This document shows positions 29,981-38,925 of a DNA stretch of 64,000 bases, piece after piece. The position numbers and the translations under genes are program-made. Source of the DNA: Cryptosporangium phraense. Its GTDB lineage: Bacteria > Actinomycetota > Actinomycetes > Mycobacteriales > Cryptosporangiaceae. The number at the start of each line of letters is the position of its first letter. Positions within the stretch are counted from its first letter, which is position 1. Under the pieces are notes generated by a model. It saw only the letters and a list, made by a program, of their open reading frames with translations, had not been told where the DNA came from and made no database searches. The DNA lies in assembly GCF_006912135.1 (NCBI RefSeq), contig NZ_VIRS01000009.1:62001-126000 (forward strand), written 5' to 3'.

Positions 29981-31209
29981 GAATGTCCGGCCGCGCACTC
30001 GGACGCCCGGCGTTGCATCGTCGAGCGGTCGGCCGCGTTCTGGGTCCGGGCGGCCGCGGTGAGGAAGTGTTCGCGGGCGGTGGCGTGGTCGCCGTGGCGG
30101 CAGTGCAGGTCACCGGCTACGGCGTTCAGGAGGTGGTACTGCGCCAGGCTGGGCAGGGCGAAGAGCGGCTCGAGCACCTCCAGACCCGCGGCCGGGCCGA
30201 ACGCCCGGGCAGTCGCGACCGCCCGGTTGAGCTCCACGACCGGCGACGGGCTGATCCGGGCCAGCCCGTCGTAGAGCGCGGTCATCCGCTCCCAGTCCGT
30301 GTCTTCGTAGCGGGCCGCCCTGGCGTGGCAGGACGCGATCGCCGCCTGCAGCGCGTACGGGCCGGTCGTGCCGCCGAGCTGCTCGATCCGGTCGAGGGTG
30401 GCCAGGCCGCGCCGGATCAGCAGCCGGTCCCAGCGGGTGCGGTCCTGGTCGTCGAGCATGATCGGCTCGCCGTCCGGCGTCTCCCGGGCCCGCAGCCGGG
30501 ACGCCTGGATCTCGATCAGCGCGAGCAGGCCGAGCGTCTCGGTGTCGTTCGGGGTCAGCGCGGCCAGCATCCGGCCCAGCCGCAGTGCCTCCGCGCACAG
30601 GTCGCCCCGGATCCACCGGTCTCCGCTGGTGGCCGCGTAACCCTCGTTGAACACTAGGTAGATCACCTCGCGGACGGCGTCCGTACGAGGCTTCCGGTCG
30701 TCGGGAAGCTCGAAGCGGACCTTGGCCGCGGCCAAGGTCTTCTTGGCCCGGACGATGCGCTGCGCGATCGTCGGGACCGGGGTCAGGAACGCGCGGGCGA
30801 CGTCCTCGGTGCTCAGGCCGCAGACGAGCTTGAGCGTGAGCGCGGACCGCGCGTCCGGCGACAGGATCGGGTGGCAGGCCATGAAGATCAGCCCGAGCAG
30901 GTCGTCGGCGAGCGTTTGGTCTTCCGAAACCTCGTACGTCTCCGGCTCCGACGCCGCCACCAGCCGGTACTTGCCCCGCTGGACGTCCCGGCGGCGGAGC
31001 CGGTCGATCGCCAGGAACTTCGCGGTGGTGTTCAGCCAGGCCGCCGGGTTGTCCGGGACGCCCTCGCTCCGCCACTTCTCGATCGCGGAGACGAAGACGT
31101 CCTGGGCGAGCTCCTCGGCGGTGTCGAGATCACCGACCAGACGCATCAACCGGGCGATGACCCGTGGCGACTCGACCCGCCACAGGACATCGATCCGGTC
31201 GTCGGTCAC
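29977..31209 (-). CDS. ECF42-type RNA polymerase sigma factor (mirror copy)
   Basis: 410 residues. Region 2 has LDTAEELAQDVFVSAIEKW and NPAAWLNTTAKFLAIDRLRR; region 4 has LTLKLVCGLSTEDVARAFLT and TIAQRIVRAKKTL. The long helical C-terminal extension (VIYLVFNEGYAATSGD; LNRAVATARAFGPAAGLEVL) marks ECF42. It shares layout with the factor at 25912 but is clearly diverged, so it may recognise a different promoter. The ATG overlaps the stop of the DGPF gene upstream (ATGA), and its own stop overlaps the cyclase gene on the other strand. Confidence 0.92.
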   Translation of the reverse strand: MTDDRIDVLWRVESPRVIARLMRLVGDLDTAEELAQDVFVSAIEKWRSEGVPDNPAAWLNTTAKFLAIDRLRRRDVQRGKYRLVAASEPETYEVSEDQTLADDLLGLIFMACHPILSPDARSALTLKLVCGLSTEDVARAFLTPVPTIAQRIVRAKKTLAAAKVRFELPDDRKPRTDAVREVIYLVFNEGYAATSGDRWIRGDLCAEALRLGRMLAALTPNDTETLGLLALIEIQASRLRARETPDGEPIMLDDQDRTRWDRLLIRRGLATLDRIEQLGGTTGPYALQAAIASCHARAARYEDTDWERMTALYDGLARISPSPVVELNRAVATARAFGPAAGLEVLEPLFALPSLAQYHLLNAVAGDLHCRHGDHATAREHFLTAAARTQNAADRSTMQRRASECAAGHS

Positions 31210-31562
31210 TGCAGGTCGTCGAACTCGTTGACCTTGCGGACGTCGACCCGCTCGACGCCGATCAGCAGCGCGTACCGGCGGGCGTGCTCGATCGCCTCGG
31301 CCAACGAGTCGACCTCGAGGATCGCGAAGCCGCCGATCAGCTCCTTGGCCTCGGCGAACGGCCCGTCGATCACCCGGACGTCGCCGTTCTCGACCTCCAG
31401 CCGGGCGCCCTGCTTGCTGGACGCGACGCCCTCGCCGGCCAGGAGCACGCCGGACATCGACAGCTCCTGGACGTACTCGCCCACCTTCGCGATCGTCTCC
31501 GGCGTCGGCTTGACGCCGTCCTCGTCGGCCTGGGTCTCGTAGTGCATGAGCATGTAGCGCAT
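31206..31562 (-). CDS. DGPF/YCII-domain protein (mirror copy)
   Basis: 118 residues beginning MRYMLMHYETQADEDG, with VIDGPFAEAKELIGGFAIL, the DGPF motif. It is only 4 bp downstream of the RibD-type gene and is coupled by ATGA to the following ECF42 gene, the same order and overlap as in the plus-strand set at 25565-25915. The two DGPF proteins have low overall similarity outside the motif, which argues for an old duplication or independent acquisition. Confidence 0.92.
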   Translation of the reverse strand: MRYMLMHYETQADEDGVKPTPETIAKVGEYVQELSMSGVLLAGEGVASSKQGARLEVENGDVRVIDGPFAEAKELIGGFAILEVDSLAEAIEHARRYALLIGVERVDVRKVNEFDDLQ

Positions 31563-31566
31563 CAGT

Positions 31567-32103
31567 TCACTCCGCGGGTGCGTAGACGGCGTGCACGACG
31601 CCGGTGCCGAACGTGGTCGAGGACAGCAGGGAGAGTTTCACGGTCGGGCCGTCGGCGCCGAACAGCTTCTGCCCGTGCCCGACGACGATCGGGTGGACCA
31701 GCAGGTGCAGCTCGTCGATCAGCGCGTTCTCGACCAGCCAGCGGACGAGGCTCGCGCTGCCGGTGACGCCGAGCCGGGTGCCCTTCTTCAGCTCGCGCAG
31801 CTCGGCGGCCACGTCCCCGCTGATCACCGTCGTGTTCTCCCAGGTCGCCTCGGTGAGCGTGGTCGAGACGACGTACTTCTTCGCGCCGTTCATCTGCGCG
31901 GTCATCGGGTCGTTCGGGTCGGCCTTGGGCCAGAACTCGGCGAAGCCGTCGTAGGTGCGCCGGCCGAGCAGCGTGGCGTCGTTGTCCATCAGCCCGCCGA
32001 CGGCCGCGCCCATCGCGTCGTCGAAGTACGGGAAGTGCCACGTCTCCGGCGCCTCGATCACGCCGTCGACGGAGATGAACAGACCGGCCTTGATGTATCC
32101 CAT
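31567..32103 (-). CDS. Dihydrofolate reductase/RibD C-terminal family protein (mirror copy)
   Basis: 178 residues: [49 protein letters not shown]-like VVSTTLTEATWENTTVISGD and VHPIVVGHGQKLFG. These are the standard signatures of stand-alone RibD_C reductase-fold proteins. The ATG follows a GAGGAGC ribosome site. First gene of the minus-strand RibD, DGPF, sigma operon. A TGTCGA box about 70 bp upstream (32169-32174) could be its sigma-dependent promoter. Confidence 0.9.
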   Translation of the reverse strand: MGYIKAGLFISVDGVIEAPETWHFPYFDDAMGAAVGGLMDNDATLLGRRTYDGFAEFWPKADPNDPMTAQMNGAKKYVVSTTLTEATWENTTVISGDVAAELRELKKGTRLGVTGSASLVRWLVENALIDELHLLVHPIVVGHGQKLFGADGPTVKLSLLSSTTFGTGVVHAVYAPAE

Positions 32104-32145
32104 GGGGTGCTCCTCGTTCGGGCTCGTCGTGGTGCTTCACCCGGT

Positions 32146-32174
32146 ACGCCGAACGACGACCGCGGGATTCGACA
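32146..32174 (-). promoter_or_regulatory. Candidate ECF-type promoter of the mirror operon
   Basis: On the minus strand TGTCGA (32174-32169), a 17-nt spacer and CGGCGT (32151-32146) lie about 45 bp before the ATG at 32103. TGTCGA is the -35 I recall for ECF42 sigma factors. It compares with TGTCGT, 17 nt, CGTGGT before the other operon. Confidence 0.4.
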
Positions 32175-32191
32175 CGTCTCCGAAAGTTTTT

Positions 32192-33667
32192 TTATTCGAC
32201 GACGACGTGGGCCAGACCGAGTGGGGGCGCGCCGAGCGAGAGCAGAGCCTGGTGGAATTCTCGCAGGTCGGACCGCGTGCGCGCGCGGAGGTCGCGCAGC
32301 ACGAGCTTGCCCCAGGTGTACCGGCCGTACGTGGGGTCGAACGTGCCCCGCCGGGCCTCGGACAGCGCGGCCGGCCCGGAGAGGAACGCCTGCTCGGTGA
32401 AGAGCGCGGTCGCGTCGGGCACGGTCATCGACCCGGTGTGCAGCCCGATCGCGCAGAGCAGCCGGACGACCCGCACCAGCGCCTCGAGCGCGACCCCGGC
32501 CGCGAACCGCGGGTCACCGTCGCGGAACCCCTGTTCGAGCGCCACCTCCTCGACGTAGTGGGCCCAGCCCTCGACGAACGCGTCGGAGAGCAGCAGCCGC
32601 CGGACGTCGGAGTCGAGCCGGCGCAGGGCCCGGCCGTGCGTGTAGTGGCCGGGCGCGACCTCGTGGACGGTGATCGCCGGGAGGCTCGAGGAGTTGAACA
32701 CCGACAGCCACTCGGCCTGCTCGGCCGCCGGCCAGGCCGGGTCGGGCGGCGTGACGTGGTACCACGACGGCGCGTCGGGCTCGAAGGGCGCGGCCCAGTC
32801 CATCATCGCCATCGCCCACTGCCGCGACTCGGGCGCCGGGCCGACGTAACACTCGCCGTCGGTCTCCGGGAACAGGCCGGACGCGTTGCTCCAGGCGATG
32901 GCCTCGTAGGTCTCGGCCTGGGCCGTGCTGATCACGCCGCTGATGTCGGGGTGGTCGGCGAGCAGGGTCCGCACGGTGGTGGCGGTCGGCTGCCCGGGCG
33001 CGATCCGCGCGCAGGCGTCGTCGAGCAGGGCCCGGAGGCGGTCGAGCTCGGCCTGACCGGCGGCGGCGAGTTCGGTCAGGTTCACCGGCAGGGCCTCGGC
33101 GCTGGAGAGCAGCGCGGTCAGCCCGTCGGCGCCGAGTTCGACCGGGGCCTCGCTGGTGGCGGCCGCGTTCGTCAGGTGTTCGACCAGGCGTTGCTGGGCC
33201 GCCAGGGCCTTGGCGTCCTTGACCGGGTCCAGGCCCGCGGCCAGGCCGGTCGCGCTGCCCAGGCTCGCCTCCGCGACCGCGGCCGGCACGGCGTCCAGCG
33301 CCTCGATCGACGCGTCGACCGCGTCCGGCCAGCCGGTCAGGTGCCTGGCGCGGGCCTCGGCCCGCTCGGCGGCCGGGGCGTACTCGCGGTCGTAGCAGGC
33401 CAGGTCGAGGTTGGAGAGGTGGGCGAGCGGGTTCCGGCGGTGCAGCGCGAGGTCGCCGAGGGCGACCCGGGCCCGCTGCTCGAACGCGACGACGTGCGCC
33501 TCGTCGTGCGGGTCGGGGTACGCCGGTCCGTCGTTCAGGCGCGCCAGCCCCATTCGGACGCCGTCCGGCGACAGGTCCTGCACGGTGCCGTCGTACTCGT
33601 GCCGCCCACACCCCTCGCGGGTTCCGGCGACGTCCAGATCAGCCAGTGCACGCAGTCGAGAGTCCAC
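32192..33667 (-). CDS. DUF885 family protein (putative metallohydrolase)
   Basis: 491 residues from the GTG at 33667 (VDSRLRALADLDVAG); the frame is open further upstream, but that sequence is antisense to the methyltransferase. The motif VHEVAPGHYTHGRALRRL (HExxPGH) is the signature of DUF885, thought to be a zinc-binding hydrolase related to carboxypeptidases. YGRYTWGKLVLRDLRART and the alpha-helical rest also fit. No signal peptide, so it is probably cytoplasmic. It starts 10 bp after the methyltransferase stop, so the two genes are likely cotranscribed, though they share no obvious pathway. Confidence 0.85.
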   Translation of the reverse strand: MDSRLRALADLDVAGTREGCGRHEYDGTVQDLSPDGVRMGLARLNDGPAYPDPHDEAHVVAFEQRARVALGDLALHRRNPLAHLSNLDLACYDREYAPAAERAEARARHLTGWPDAVDASIEALDAVPAAVAEASLGSATGLAAGLDPVKDAKALAAQQRLVEHLTNAAATSEAPVELGADGLTALLSSAEALPVNLTELAAAGQAELDRLRALLDDACARIAPGQPTATTVRTLLADHPDISGVISTAQAETYEAIAWSNASGLFPETDGECYVGPAPESRQWAMAMMDWAAPFEPDAPSWYHVTPPDPAWPAAEQAEWLSVFNSSSLPAITVHEVAPGHYTHGRALRRLDSDVRRLLLSDAFVEGWAHYVEEVALEQGFRDGDPRFAAGVALEALVRVVRLLCAIGLHTGSMTVPDATALFTEQAFLSGPAALSEARRGTFDPTYGRYTWGKLVLRDLRARTRSDLREFHQALLSLGAPPLGLAHVVVE

Positions 33668-33677
33668 CCCGGCCACC

Positions 33678-34238
33678 CTAGATTCGAATGGCGATCGCGA
33701 AGAGGTCGAGGGCGTCGTCCGTCGTGTTCTCGGCGAAGTGGAAGTCGCGGTGGGACACGGTCGCGGGGTTGCGGCGGCGGAGCCGGCGGCGCGGGTGGAC
33801 GCCGTACAGGCGGTCGACGCGGAAGTGTGGGGCGAGCAGGTCGGGGAGGTCGACCTCACCGCTGTTGGGCGTGCTCACGACCAGCGTGCCGGCCGAGCGG
33901 AGGACCCGCGCGCACTCGGCGACGAACCCCGGCCGGTCGGCCAGCCGGTGGACGGTCTGCAGGCTCACCACGGCCTCGACGCTGCCGTCGGCGATCGGCA
34001 GCTCGGTGAGGTTCGCCCTGGTCACGGTGAGGCCCGGATACGCCTTGGCGGCGTACTCGCACGCGGCCGCGTCCGGATCGACCGCGATCACCCGGCGGGC
34101 GACCCGGGAGAGGATGTCGGCGCCGTAGCCCTCGCCCGCCCCGGCCTCGAGCACGGTCGCACCGCGAATCCAGGGACGAGCGGCCAGGTACGCGACCTCG
34201 TGCCGCCGGAACCGGTAGTTGTCCGCCACGATTTCCAC
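33678..34238 (-). CDS. Class I SAM-dependent methyltransferase
   Basis: 186 residues from the GTG at 34238. This start is preferred because TACAGT lies exactly 7 nt upstream (leaderless); an in-frame GTG at 34247 would lie inside that box. The Rossmann motif I VLEAGAGEGYGADIL, the acidic motif II VIAVDPDA, LPIADGSVEAVVSLQTVHRL and RSAGTLVVSTPN show a methyltransferase of the ubiquinone/DUF-type group. In mycobacteria, as I recall, a methyltransferase gene also sits divergent to etfBA (the Rv3030 position), and the same layout holds here. The substrate is unknown. Confidence 0.85.
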   Translation of the reverse strand: MEIVADNYRFRRHEVAYLAARPWIRGATVLEAGAGEGYGADILSRVARRVIAVDPDAAACEYAAKAYPGLTVTRANLTELPIADGSVEAVVSLQTVHRLADRPGFVAECARVLRSAGTLVVSTPNSGEVDLPDLLAPHFRVDRLYGVHPRRRLRRRNPATVSHRDFHFAENTTDDALDLFAIAIRI

Positions 34239-34410
34239 CGCGCGCACTGTAGTGCACCGCCGCGCGGGCCCGATGCGTGAGCGGAGACACGCTGACGTAG
34301 CCGCCCGGACGTGGTGATATGGCTAACAAGCCCCGGATGCACAAGAATGCTACCGGCGGGTAACATCACTCGTGACTGTATTACCCAGCGTGCGCGCGAC
34401 CTGAGCAGGA

Positions 34411-34424
34411 GGTCTGAACAGACC
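34411..34424 (+). promoter_or_regulatory. Short hairpin over the etfB ribosome binding site
   Basis: ggtctg (34411-34416) and cagacc (34419-34424) are perfect inverted arms with a 2-nt gap, ending one base before the ATG. The first arm overlaps the AGGAGG ribosome site (34407-34412). With a 2-nt loop the stem can only form partly, so an effect on translation is speculative. Confidence 0.3.
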
Positions 34425-34425
34425 C

Positions 34426-35205
34426 ATGAACATCGTCGTACTGGTCAAGCAGGTTCCGGACTCCGGTACCGAACGGTCTCTCCGCGCAGACGACAAGACC
34501 GTGGAGCGTGACTCGGCCAACCTCGTGATCAACGAGATGGACGAGTACGCGATCGAAGAGGCTCTCAAGGTCAAGGAAGCGGTCGGCGGGACCGTCACCG
34601 TGCTGACGATGGGTCCCGACAAGGCGACCGAGTCGATCCGCAAGGCCCTGTCGATGGGCCCGGACGGCGCGGTGCACGTCAACGACCCCGCGCTGCACGG
34701 TTCGGACGCCCTGGCCACCTCCAAGGTGCTGGCCGCGGCGCTGTCCGGGCTGGAGTGGGACCTCGTCATCTCCGGCGCCGAGTCGACCGACGGCCGCGCG
34801 GCCGCGATGGCCGCGATGCTGGCCGAGCGCCTCGGGGTGGCCGGCCTCACCGGCGCCCGCAAGCTCACCGTCGACGGCAGCACGCTCACGATCGAGCGTC
34901 AGCTGGAAGACGGCTACCAGGTCGTCGAGGCGCAGACCCCGGCGATCGTGAGCGTCTGGGACACGATCAACGAGCCGCGGTACCCGTCGTTCAAGGGCAT
35001 CATGGCCGCGAAGAAGAAGCCGGTCGACACGAAGTCCCTCGCGGACCTCGGGGTGGACGCGGCCTCGGTCGGAGCCGGTGCCGCCACGAGCGCGGTCGTC
35101 GACGCGAACCCGCGGCCGCCGCGTGCGGCCGGCGAGAAGATCACCGACGAGGGCGACGCCGGCTCGAAGCTGGTCGCGTACCTGGCCGCCGAGAAGATCG
35201 TCTGA
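34426..35205 (+). CDS. etfB: Electron transfer flavoprotein beta subunit
   Basis: 259 residues: MNIVVLVKQVPDSGTERSL, NEMDEYAIEEALKVKE, VTVLTMGPDKATESIRKALS, DLVISGAESTDGRAAAMAAM and AQTPAIVSVWDTINEPRYPS are standard EtfB/FixA segments, including AMP-binding regions. With EtfA it accepts electrons from acyl-CoA and other dehydrogenases and passes them to the respiratory chain. AGGAGG precedes the ATG. etfA follows after 14 bp. The pair, next to a methyltransferase and iscS-mnmA, matches the mycobacterial fixA-fixB locus. Confidence 0.97.
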   Translation: MNIVVLVKQVPDSGTERSLRADDKTVERDSANLVINEMDEYAIEEALKVKEAVGGTVTVLTMGPDKATESIRKALSMGPDGAVHVNDPALHGSDALATSKVLAAALSGLEWDLVISGAESTDGRAAAMAAMLAERLGVAGLTGARKLTVDGSTLTIERQLEDGYQVVEAQTPAIVSVWDTINEPRYPSFKGIMAAKKKPVDTKSLADLGVDAASVGAGAATSAVVDANPRPPRAAGEKITDEGDAGSKLVAYLAAEKIV

Positions 35206-35219
35206 GGAGGATCACACCA

Positions 35220-36170
35220 ATGGCTGAAGTGCTGGTTCTCGTCGAGCACGTCGACGGCGCCGTCAAGAAGATCACGACCGAGCTGCTCACCGCGGCACGG
35301 GCGCTGGGCGAGCCGTCGGCGGTCGTCGTCGGCACGCCGGGCACGGCCGCCGGTTACGCGGACACGCTGAAGGAGTTCGGCGCGGCGAAGATCTACGCCG
35401 CCGAGTCCGACGACGTGCTCTCGTACCTGGTGGCGCCCAAGGCGTCGATCCTGGCTTCCCTTGCTACGGATGCGGCCGCGATCCTGATCGCCGCTACTGC
35501 GGAAGGCAAGGAGATCGCCGGGCGGCTGTCGGTCAAGCTCGAGTCGGGCCTGCTCTACGACGTCGTCGGGCTCGAGGGCGACACCGCGACCCAGGCGATC
35601 TTCGCCGGTCAGTGGATCGTGAAGTCCAAGGTCACGACCGGCACGCCGATCTACGTGCTGAAGGGCGGGGCCGTGGACGCGTCCCCGGCGCCCGCGGCCG
35701 GCGAGCTTGTCCCGGTGGACGTGGCCCTCGACGAGTCCGCGACCAAGGCGAAGATCCTCGACCGGGTCGTGGAGTCCAGCGGCTCGCGCCCGGAGCTGAC
35801 CGACGCGAACATCGTCGTCTCCGGTGGCCGGGGCGTCGGCTCGGCCGACAACTTCAAGGTCGTCGAGGAGCTGGCCGACTCGCTCGGCGCCGCGGTCGGG
35901 GCCTCGCGCGCGGCCGTCGACTCGGGCTTCTACCCGCACCAGTTCCAGGTCGGGCAGACCGGCAAGACCGTGTCGCCGCAGCTCTACGTGGCACTCGGCA
36001 TCTCCGGGGCGATCCAGCACCGGGCAGGAATGCAGACCTCGAAGACGATCGTCGCGGTCAACAAGGACGCCGAGGCGCCGATCTTCGAGCTCGCCGACTT
36101 CGGCGTCGTCGGGGACCTGTTCGCGGTGGCTCCGCAGGCCGCGGACGAGGTCCGCAAGCGCAAGGGCTGA
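35220..36170 (+). CDS. etfA: Electron transfer flavoprotein alpha subunit
   Basis: 316 residues from the ATG at 35220, preceded by GAGGAG. The N-terminal domain begins [21 protein letters not shown]. The FAD-binding C-terminal half has [40 protein letters not shown] and [20 protein letters not shown], ending in the VGDLFAVAP region. Together with EtfB it forms the FAD/AMP-containing heterodimer. A hairpin with 9-bp arms at 36181-36214 follows the stop and probably ends the operon. Confidence 0.97.
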   Translation: MAEVLVLVEHVDGAVKKITTELLTAARALGEPSAVVVGTPGTAAGYADTLKEFGAAKIYAAESDDVLSYLVAPKASILASLATDAAAILIAATAEGKEIAGRLSVKLESGLLYDVVGLEGDTATQAIFAGQWIVKSKVTTGTPIYVLKGGAVDASPAPAAGELVPVDVALDESATKAKILDRVVESSGSRPELTDANIVVSGGRGVGSADNFKVVEELADSLGAAVGASRAAVDSGFYPHQFQVGQTGKTVSPQLYVALGISGAIQHRAGMQTSKTIVAVNKDAEAPIFELADFGVVGDLFAVAPQAADEVRKRKG

Positions 36171-36180
36171 ATTTGCGCAC

Positions 36181-36214
36181 ACGGCCGGGTTCCCTGTCCA
36201 GGGGGCCCGGCCGT
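36181..36214 (+). terminator. Hairpin after etfA
   Basis: acggccggg (36181-36189) and cccggccgt (36206-36214) pair perfectly, and an inner CCCT/AGGG pair (36192-36195, 36200-36203) can extend the stem. It begins 10 bp after the etfA stop. Only a weak T-rich stretch follows (ttcgtgat). Confidence 0.55.
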
Positions 36215-36272
36215 TCGTGATCGTGCGAACAGTACGGAAAATCCGTCGTAGCGTCGTCGTAACGTTCATAGG

Positions 36273-37676
36273 GTGACATCGACCGCTGCGCCGCCCTTAC
36301 CCACTGTGTTCGGCAAGGGGCTGCGCGCGACGACCGCCGGGATCCTGTTGATCGTCCTGATCGTGGCGTTCGAAGCGATGTCGGTCACCACCGCGATGCC
36401 CACGGTCGTCGAGTCGCTGCACGGCATGGCGTTCTACGCCTGGCCGTTCTCCGCGTTCATGGTCGCGAACCTGCTCGGCATGGTGCTGGCCGGCGAGATC
36501 TCCGACCGCATCGGGCCGGGCAAGCCGCTGATCGCCGGGCTGGTGCTGTTCGGCGCCGGGCTGGTCATCGCCGGCACCGCGACGACGATGGCCCAGCTGG
36601 TGGCCGGGCGGATGGTGCAGGGGCTGGGCGGCGGCGTGCTGATCGTCGTCATGTACGTGCTGATCGGGGCCGGGTACCCGCCCGAGCTGCACCCCCGGGT
36701 GTTCGGGATGACCGCGGTCGGCTGGGTGCTGCCGTCGCTGGTCGGTCCGGTCGTCGCGGGCACGCTGGCCGAGCACGCGCACTGGCGGCTGGTGTTCCTC
36801 GGGCTGGTGCCGCTGGTGGTGGTCGGGGCCGCGCTGGTGCTGCCCGGCCTGCGCCGGTTGCCGTCGGATCCGCCGCGCGAGGCGGCTGGGGCGTCGGCGG
36901 CCTATCGCGGGGGTGGCCGGTCGCGGTGGCCGTTCGCGCTGCTCGCCGGGGCCGGCGTCATCCTGCTGCAGGTCGCGGGCAACCGGCTCGACGTCGTTGC
37001 GGTCCCGCTGGCGCTGGTGGGCCTGGCCGCGATCGTCGTCGCGATCCGGATGCTGTTCCCGGTCGGTACGGCGACGGCGCGCTCGGGCCTGCCGACCGTC
37101 GTCCTGCTGCGTGGGCTGGCGGCCGGTTCGTTCTTCGCGGTCGACGCGCTGGTCCCGCTCACGCTCGCGTCGGTGCACGGCTGGAGCCCGGCCGCGTCCG
37201 GCCTGCCGCTGACGATCGGCGCGCTCGGCTGGTCGGGCGCGTCGTGGATCCAGGGGCGGTATCCGTCGGTGGCCCGGTCGCTGGTCGTCGGCACCGGCCT
37301 GGGGTGCGTCGCGGTCGCGTGCGCGCTGATGGCGTTCGTCGCCTGGACGCCGGGGTCGGGCTGGGTGGCCTACCCGGCCTGGATCGTCGGCGGCCTCGGG
37401 ATGGGCCTGATCATGCCGTCGCTCTCGGTGCTGCTGCTCGAGTTCTCGTCGGCCGACGACCGCGGCCGCAACAGCGCGGCCATGCAGATCGCCGACGCGC
37501 TGCTCAGCTCGCTGACGATCGGCTTCACCGGGGCCGTGGTGGCGGCGGCCACCGCGGGGGCGTTCGGGCTGCCGACGGCCATCGGTTCGAGCAACCTCGT
37601 GATGGCGGCGATCGCGGTCGGCGCCATCCTCGTCGCGGCCCGGCTTCGGCGCCGGGTGAGCGTCGGCGCCCGATAG
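36273..37676 (+). CDS. MFS multidrug-type transporter
   Basis: 467 residues from the GTG at 36273. TAACGT at 36260-36265 sits exactly 7 nt upstream, so the mRNA is probably leaderless. The first helices contain [20 protein letters not shown], a DHA2-type beginning. The loop 2-3 motif [13 protein letters not shown] and [20 protein letters not shown] (motif C, antiporter) follow, then about 12-14 transmembrane helices in all. Proton-driven drug export or a similar role is likely; the substrate is not readable. The -10 of the following iscS gene (TAGTCT at 37674-37679) overlaps its stop. Confidence 0.9.
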   Translation: MTSTAAPPLPTVFGKGLRATTAGILLIVLIVAFEAMSVTTAMPTVVESLHGMAFYAWPFSAFMVANLLGMVLAGEISDRIGPGKPLIAGLVLFGAGLVIAGTATTMAQLVAGRMVQGLGGGVLIVVMYVLIGAGYPPELHPRVFGMTAVGWVLPSLVGPVVAGTLAEHAHWRLVFLGLVPLVVVGAALVLPGLRRLPSDPPREAAGASAAYRGGGRSRWPFALLAGAGVILLQVAGNRLDVVAVPLALVGLAAIVVAIRMLFPVGTATARSGLPTVVLLRGLAAGSFFAVDALVPLTLASVHGWSPAASGLPLTIGALGWSGASWIQGRYPSVARSLVVGTGLGCVAVACALMAFVAWTPGSGWVAYPAWIVGGLGMGLIMPSLSVLLLEFSSADDRGRNSAAMQIADALLSSLTIGFTGAVVAAATAGAFGLPTAIGSSNLVMAAIAVGAILVAARLRRRVSVGAR

Positions 37677-37689
37677 TCTGAAGGGTGCC

Positions 37690-38862
37690 ATGGCGTACCT
37701 CGATCATGCGGCGACCACGCCGATGCTGCCGGAGGCGGTTGCCGCTCTGACCGGCGCACTCGGCTCCGTCGGCAACCCCTCGTCCCTGCACGCGGCCGGG
37801 CGTCGAGCCCGGCGGGCCGTGGAGGAGGCGCGCGAACGGCTCGCCGCCGCGCTCGGGGCCAGACCGTCCGAGGTGCTGTTCACCGGCGGCGGCACCGAAA
37901 GCGACAACCTGGCCGTCAAGGGCATCTTCTGGGCCCGGCGCGACGCGGATCCGCGTCGCACGGTCGTGCTCGCCTCCGCGGTCGAGCACCACGCGGTGCT
38001 CGACGCGGTCGACTGGCTCCGCGACCGCGAGGGCGCGACCGTCGAACTGCTCCCGGTCGACGCCTCCGGGACGGTGGCCCCGTCGACGTTGGCCGACGCC
38101 CTCGAACGACATGGGGACGCCGTCGCGCTGGTCACCGTGATGTGGGCGAACAACGAGGTCGGCACCGTGCAGCCGATCGCCGAGCTGGCCGCGATCGCCA
38201 GGGCGGCCGGGGTGCCGTTCCACAGCGACGCGGTACAGGCGGTCGGGCAGGTGCCGGTGGACTTCACCGCGTCCGGTGTGGACGCCCTGACGCTGACCGG
38301 GCACAAGGTCGGGGGCCCGCTCGGCGTCGGCGCGCTGCTGCTCGGGCGGGACGTGCCGTGCGTCCCGCTGATGCACGGTGGCGGCCAGGAGCGCGACGTC
38401 CGGTCGGGCACGCTGGACACGCCGGCGATCGTCGCGTTCGCGGTGGCGGTCGAGACCGTGGTGAAGGCGCAGGAATCGTACGCGGAGCGGGTGTCGGGGC
38501 TGCGCGATTCGTTGGTCTCGCGGCTGGTCGCCGAGGTGCCCGACGCGGTGCTGAACGGGTCGCGGTGCGATCGGTTGCCGGGCAACGCGCACTTCTCGTT
38601 CCCGGGCTGCGAGGGCGACGCGCTGCTGATGCTGCTCGACGCGCGTGGAATCGAGTGCTCGACCGGGTCGGCGTGCTCGGCCGGCGTGGCCCAGCCGAGT
38701 CACGTGCTGGTCGCGATGGGGTCGGGCATCGAGCGGGCGCGCGGTTCGCTGCGGTTCTCGCTCGGGCACACGTCGACCGAGGCGGACGTGGACGCGCTGG
38801 TGGCGGAGATCGCCGGGGTCGTGGAGCGGGCCCGCCGGGCCGGGGCGGTCCGCAAAGCCTGA
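37690..38862 (+). CDS. iscS: Cysteine desulfurase (IscS/NifS family)
   Basis: 390 residues. [20 protein letters not shown] opens the PLP fold. SVEHHAV-like [13 protein letters not shown], the PLP lysine in [18 protein letters not shown], and the catalytic cysteine in [19 protein letters not shown] are present; the short loop places it in group I (IscS-like). It provides persulfide sulfur, and mnmA about 1.4 kb downstream is the expected user for tRNA 2-thiouridine. In mycobacteria, as I recall, iscS and trmU are adjacent; here an XRE/ClpP-like pair lies between them. Confidence 0.95.
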   Translation: MAYLDHAATTPMLPEAVAALTGALGSVGNPSSLHAAGRRARRAVEEARERLAAALGARPSEVLFTGGGTESDNLAVKGIFWARRDADPRRTVVLASAVEHHAVLDAVDWLRDREGATVELLPVDASGTVAPSTLADALERHGDAVALVTVMWANNEVGTVQPIAELAAIARAAGVPFHSDAVQAVGQVPVDFTASGVDALTLTGHKVGGPLGVGALLLGRDVPCVPLMHGGGQERDVRSGTLDTPAIVAFAVAVETVVKAQESYAERVSGLRDSLVSRLVAEVPDAVLNGSRCDRLPGNAHFSFPGCEGDALLMLLDARGIECSTGSACSAGVAQPSHVLVAMGSGIERARGSLRFSLGHTSTEADVDALVAEIAGVVERARRAGAVRKA

Positions 38863-38889
38863 GTTGGGTCGGGGTTCGCTCTCGGCTGA

Positions 38890-38918
38890 GTGACGGTATC
38901 TCAATTTCGAGATACCGT
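38890..38918 (+). promoter_or_regulatory. Promoter and perfect palindromic operator of the XRE regulator
   Basis: GTGACG (38890-38895), 17 nt, and TACCGT (38913-38918) form a promoter whose -10 lies 7 nt before the ATG at 38926. A perfect 10-bp inverted repeat acggtatctc (38893-38902) / gagataccgt (38909-38918), 6-nt spacer, covers both elements. A bound dimer would block polymerase, so autorepression is the natural reading. Confidence 0.7.
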
Positions 38919-38925
38919 TCTTGAT

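Noticed and set aside
38890-38925. Upstream GTG start of the XRE gene
   Set aside because: It would place the operator and -10 inside the coding sequence; the ATG at 38926 has exact leaderless spacing.
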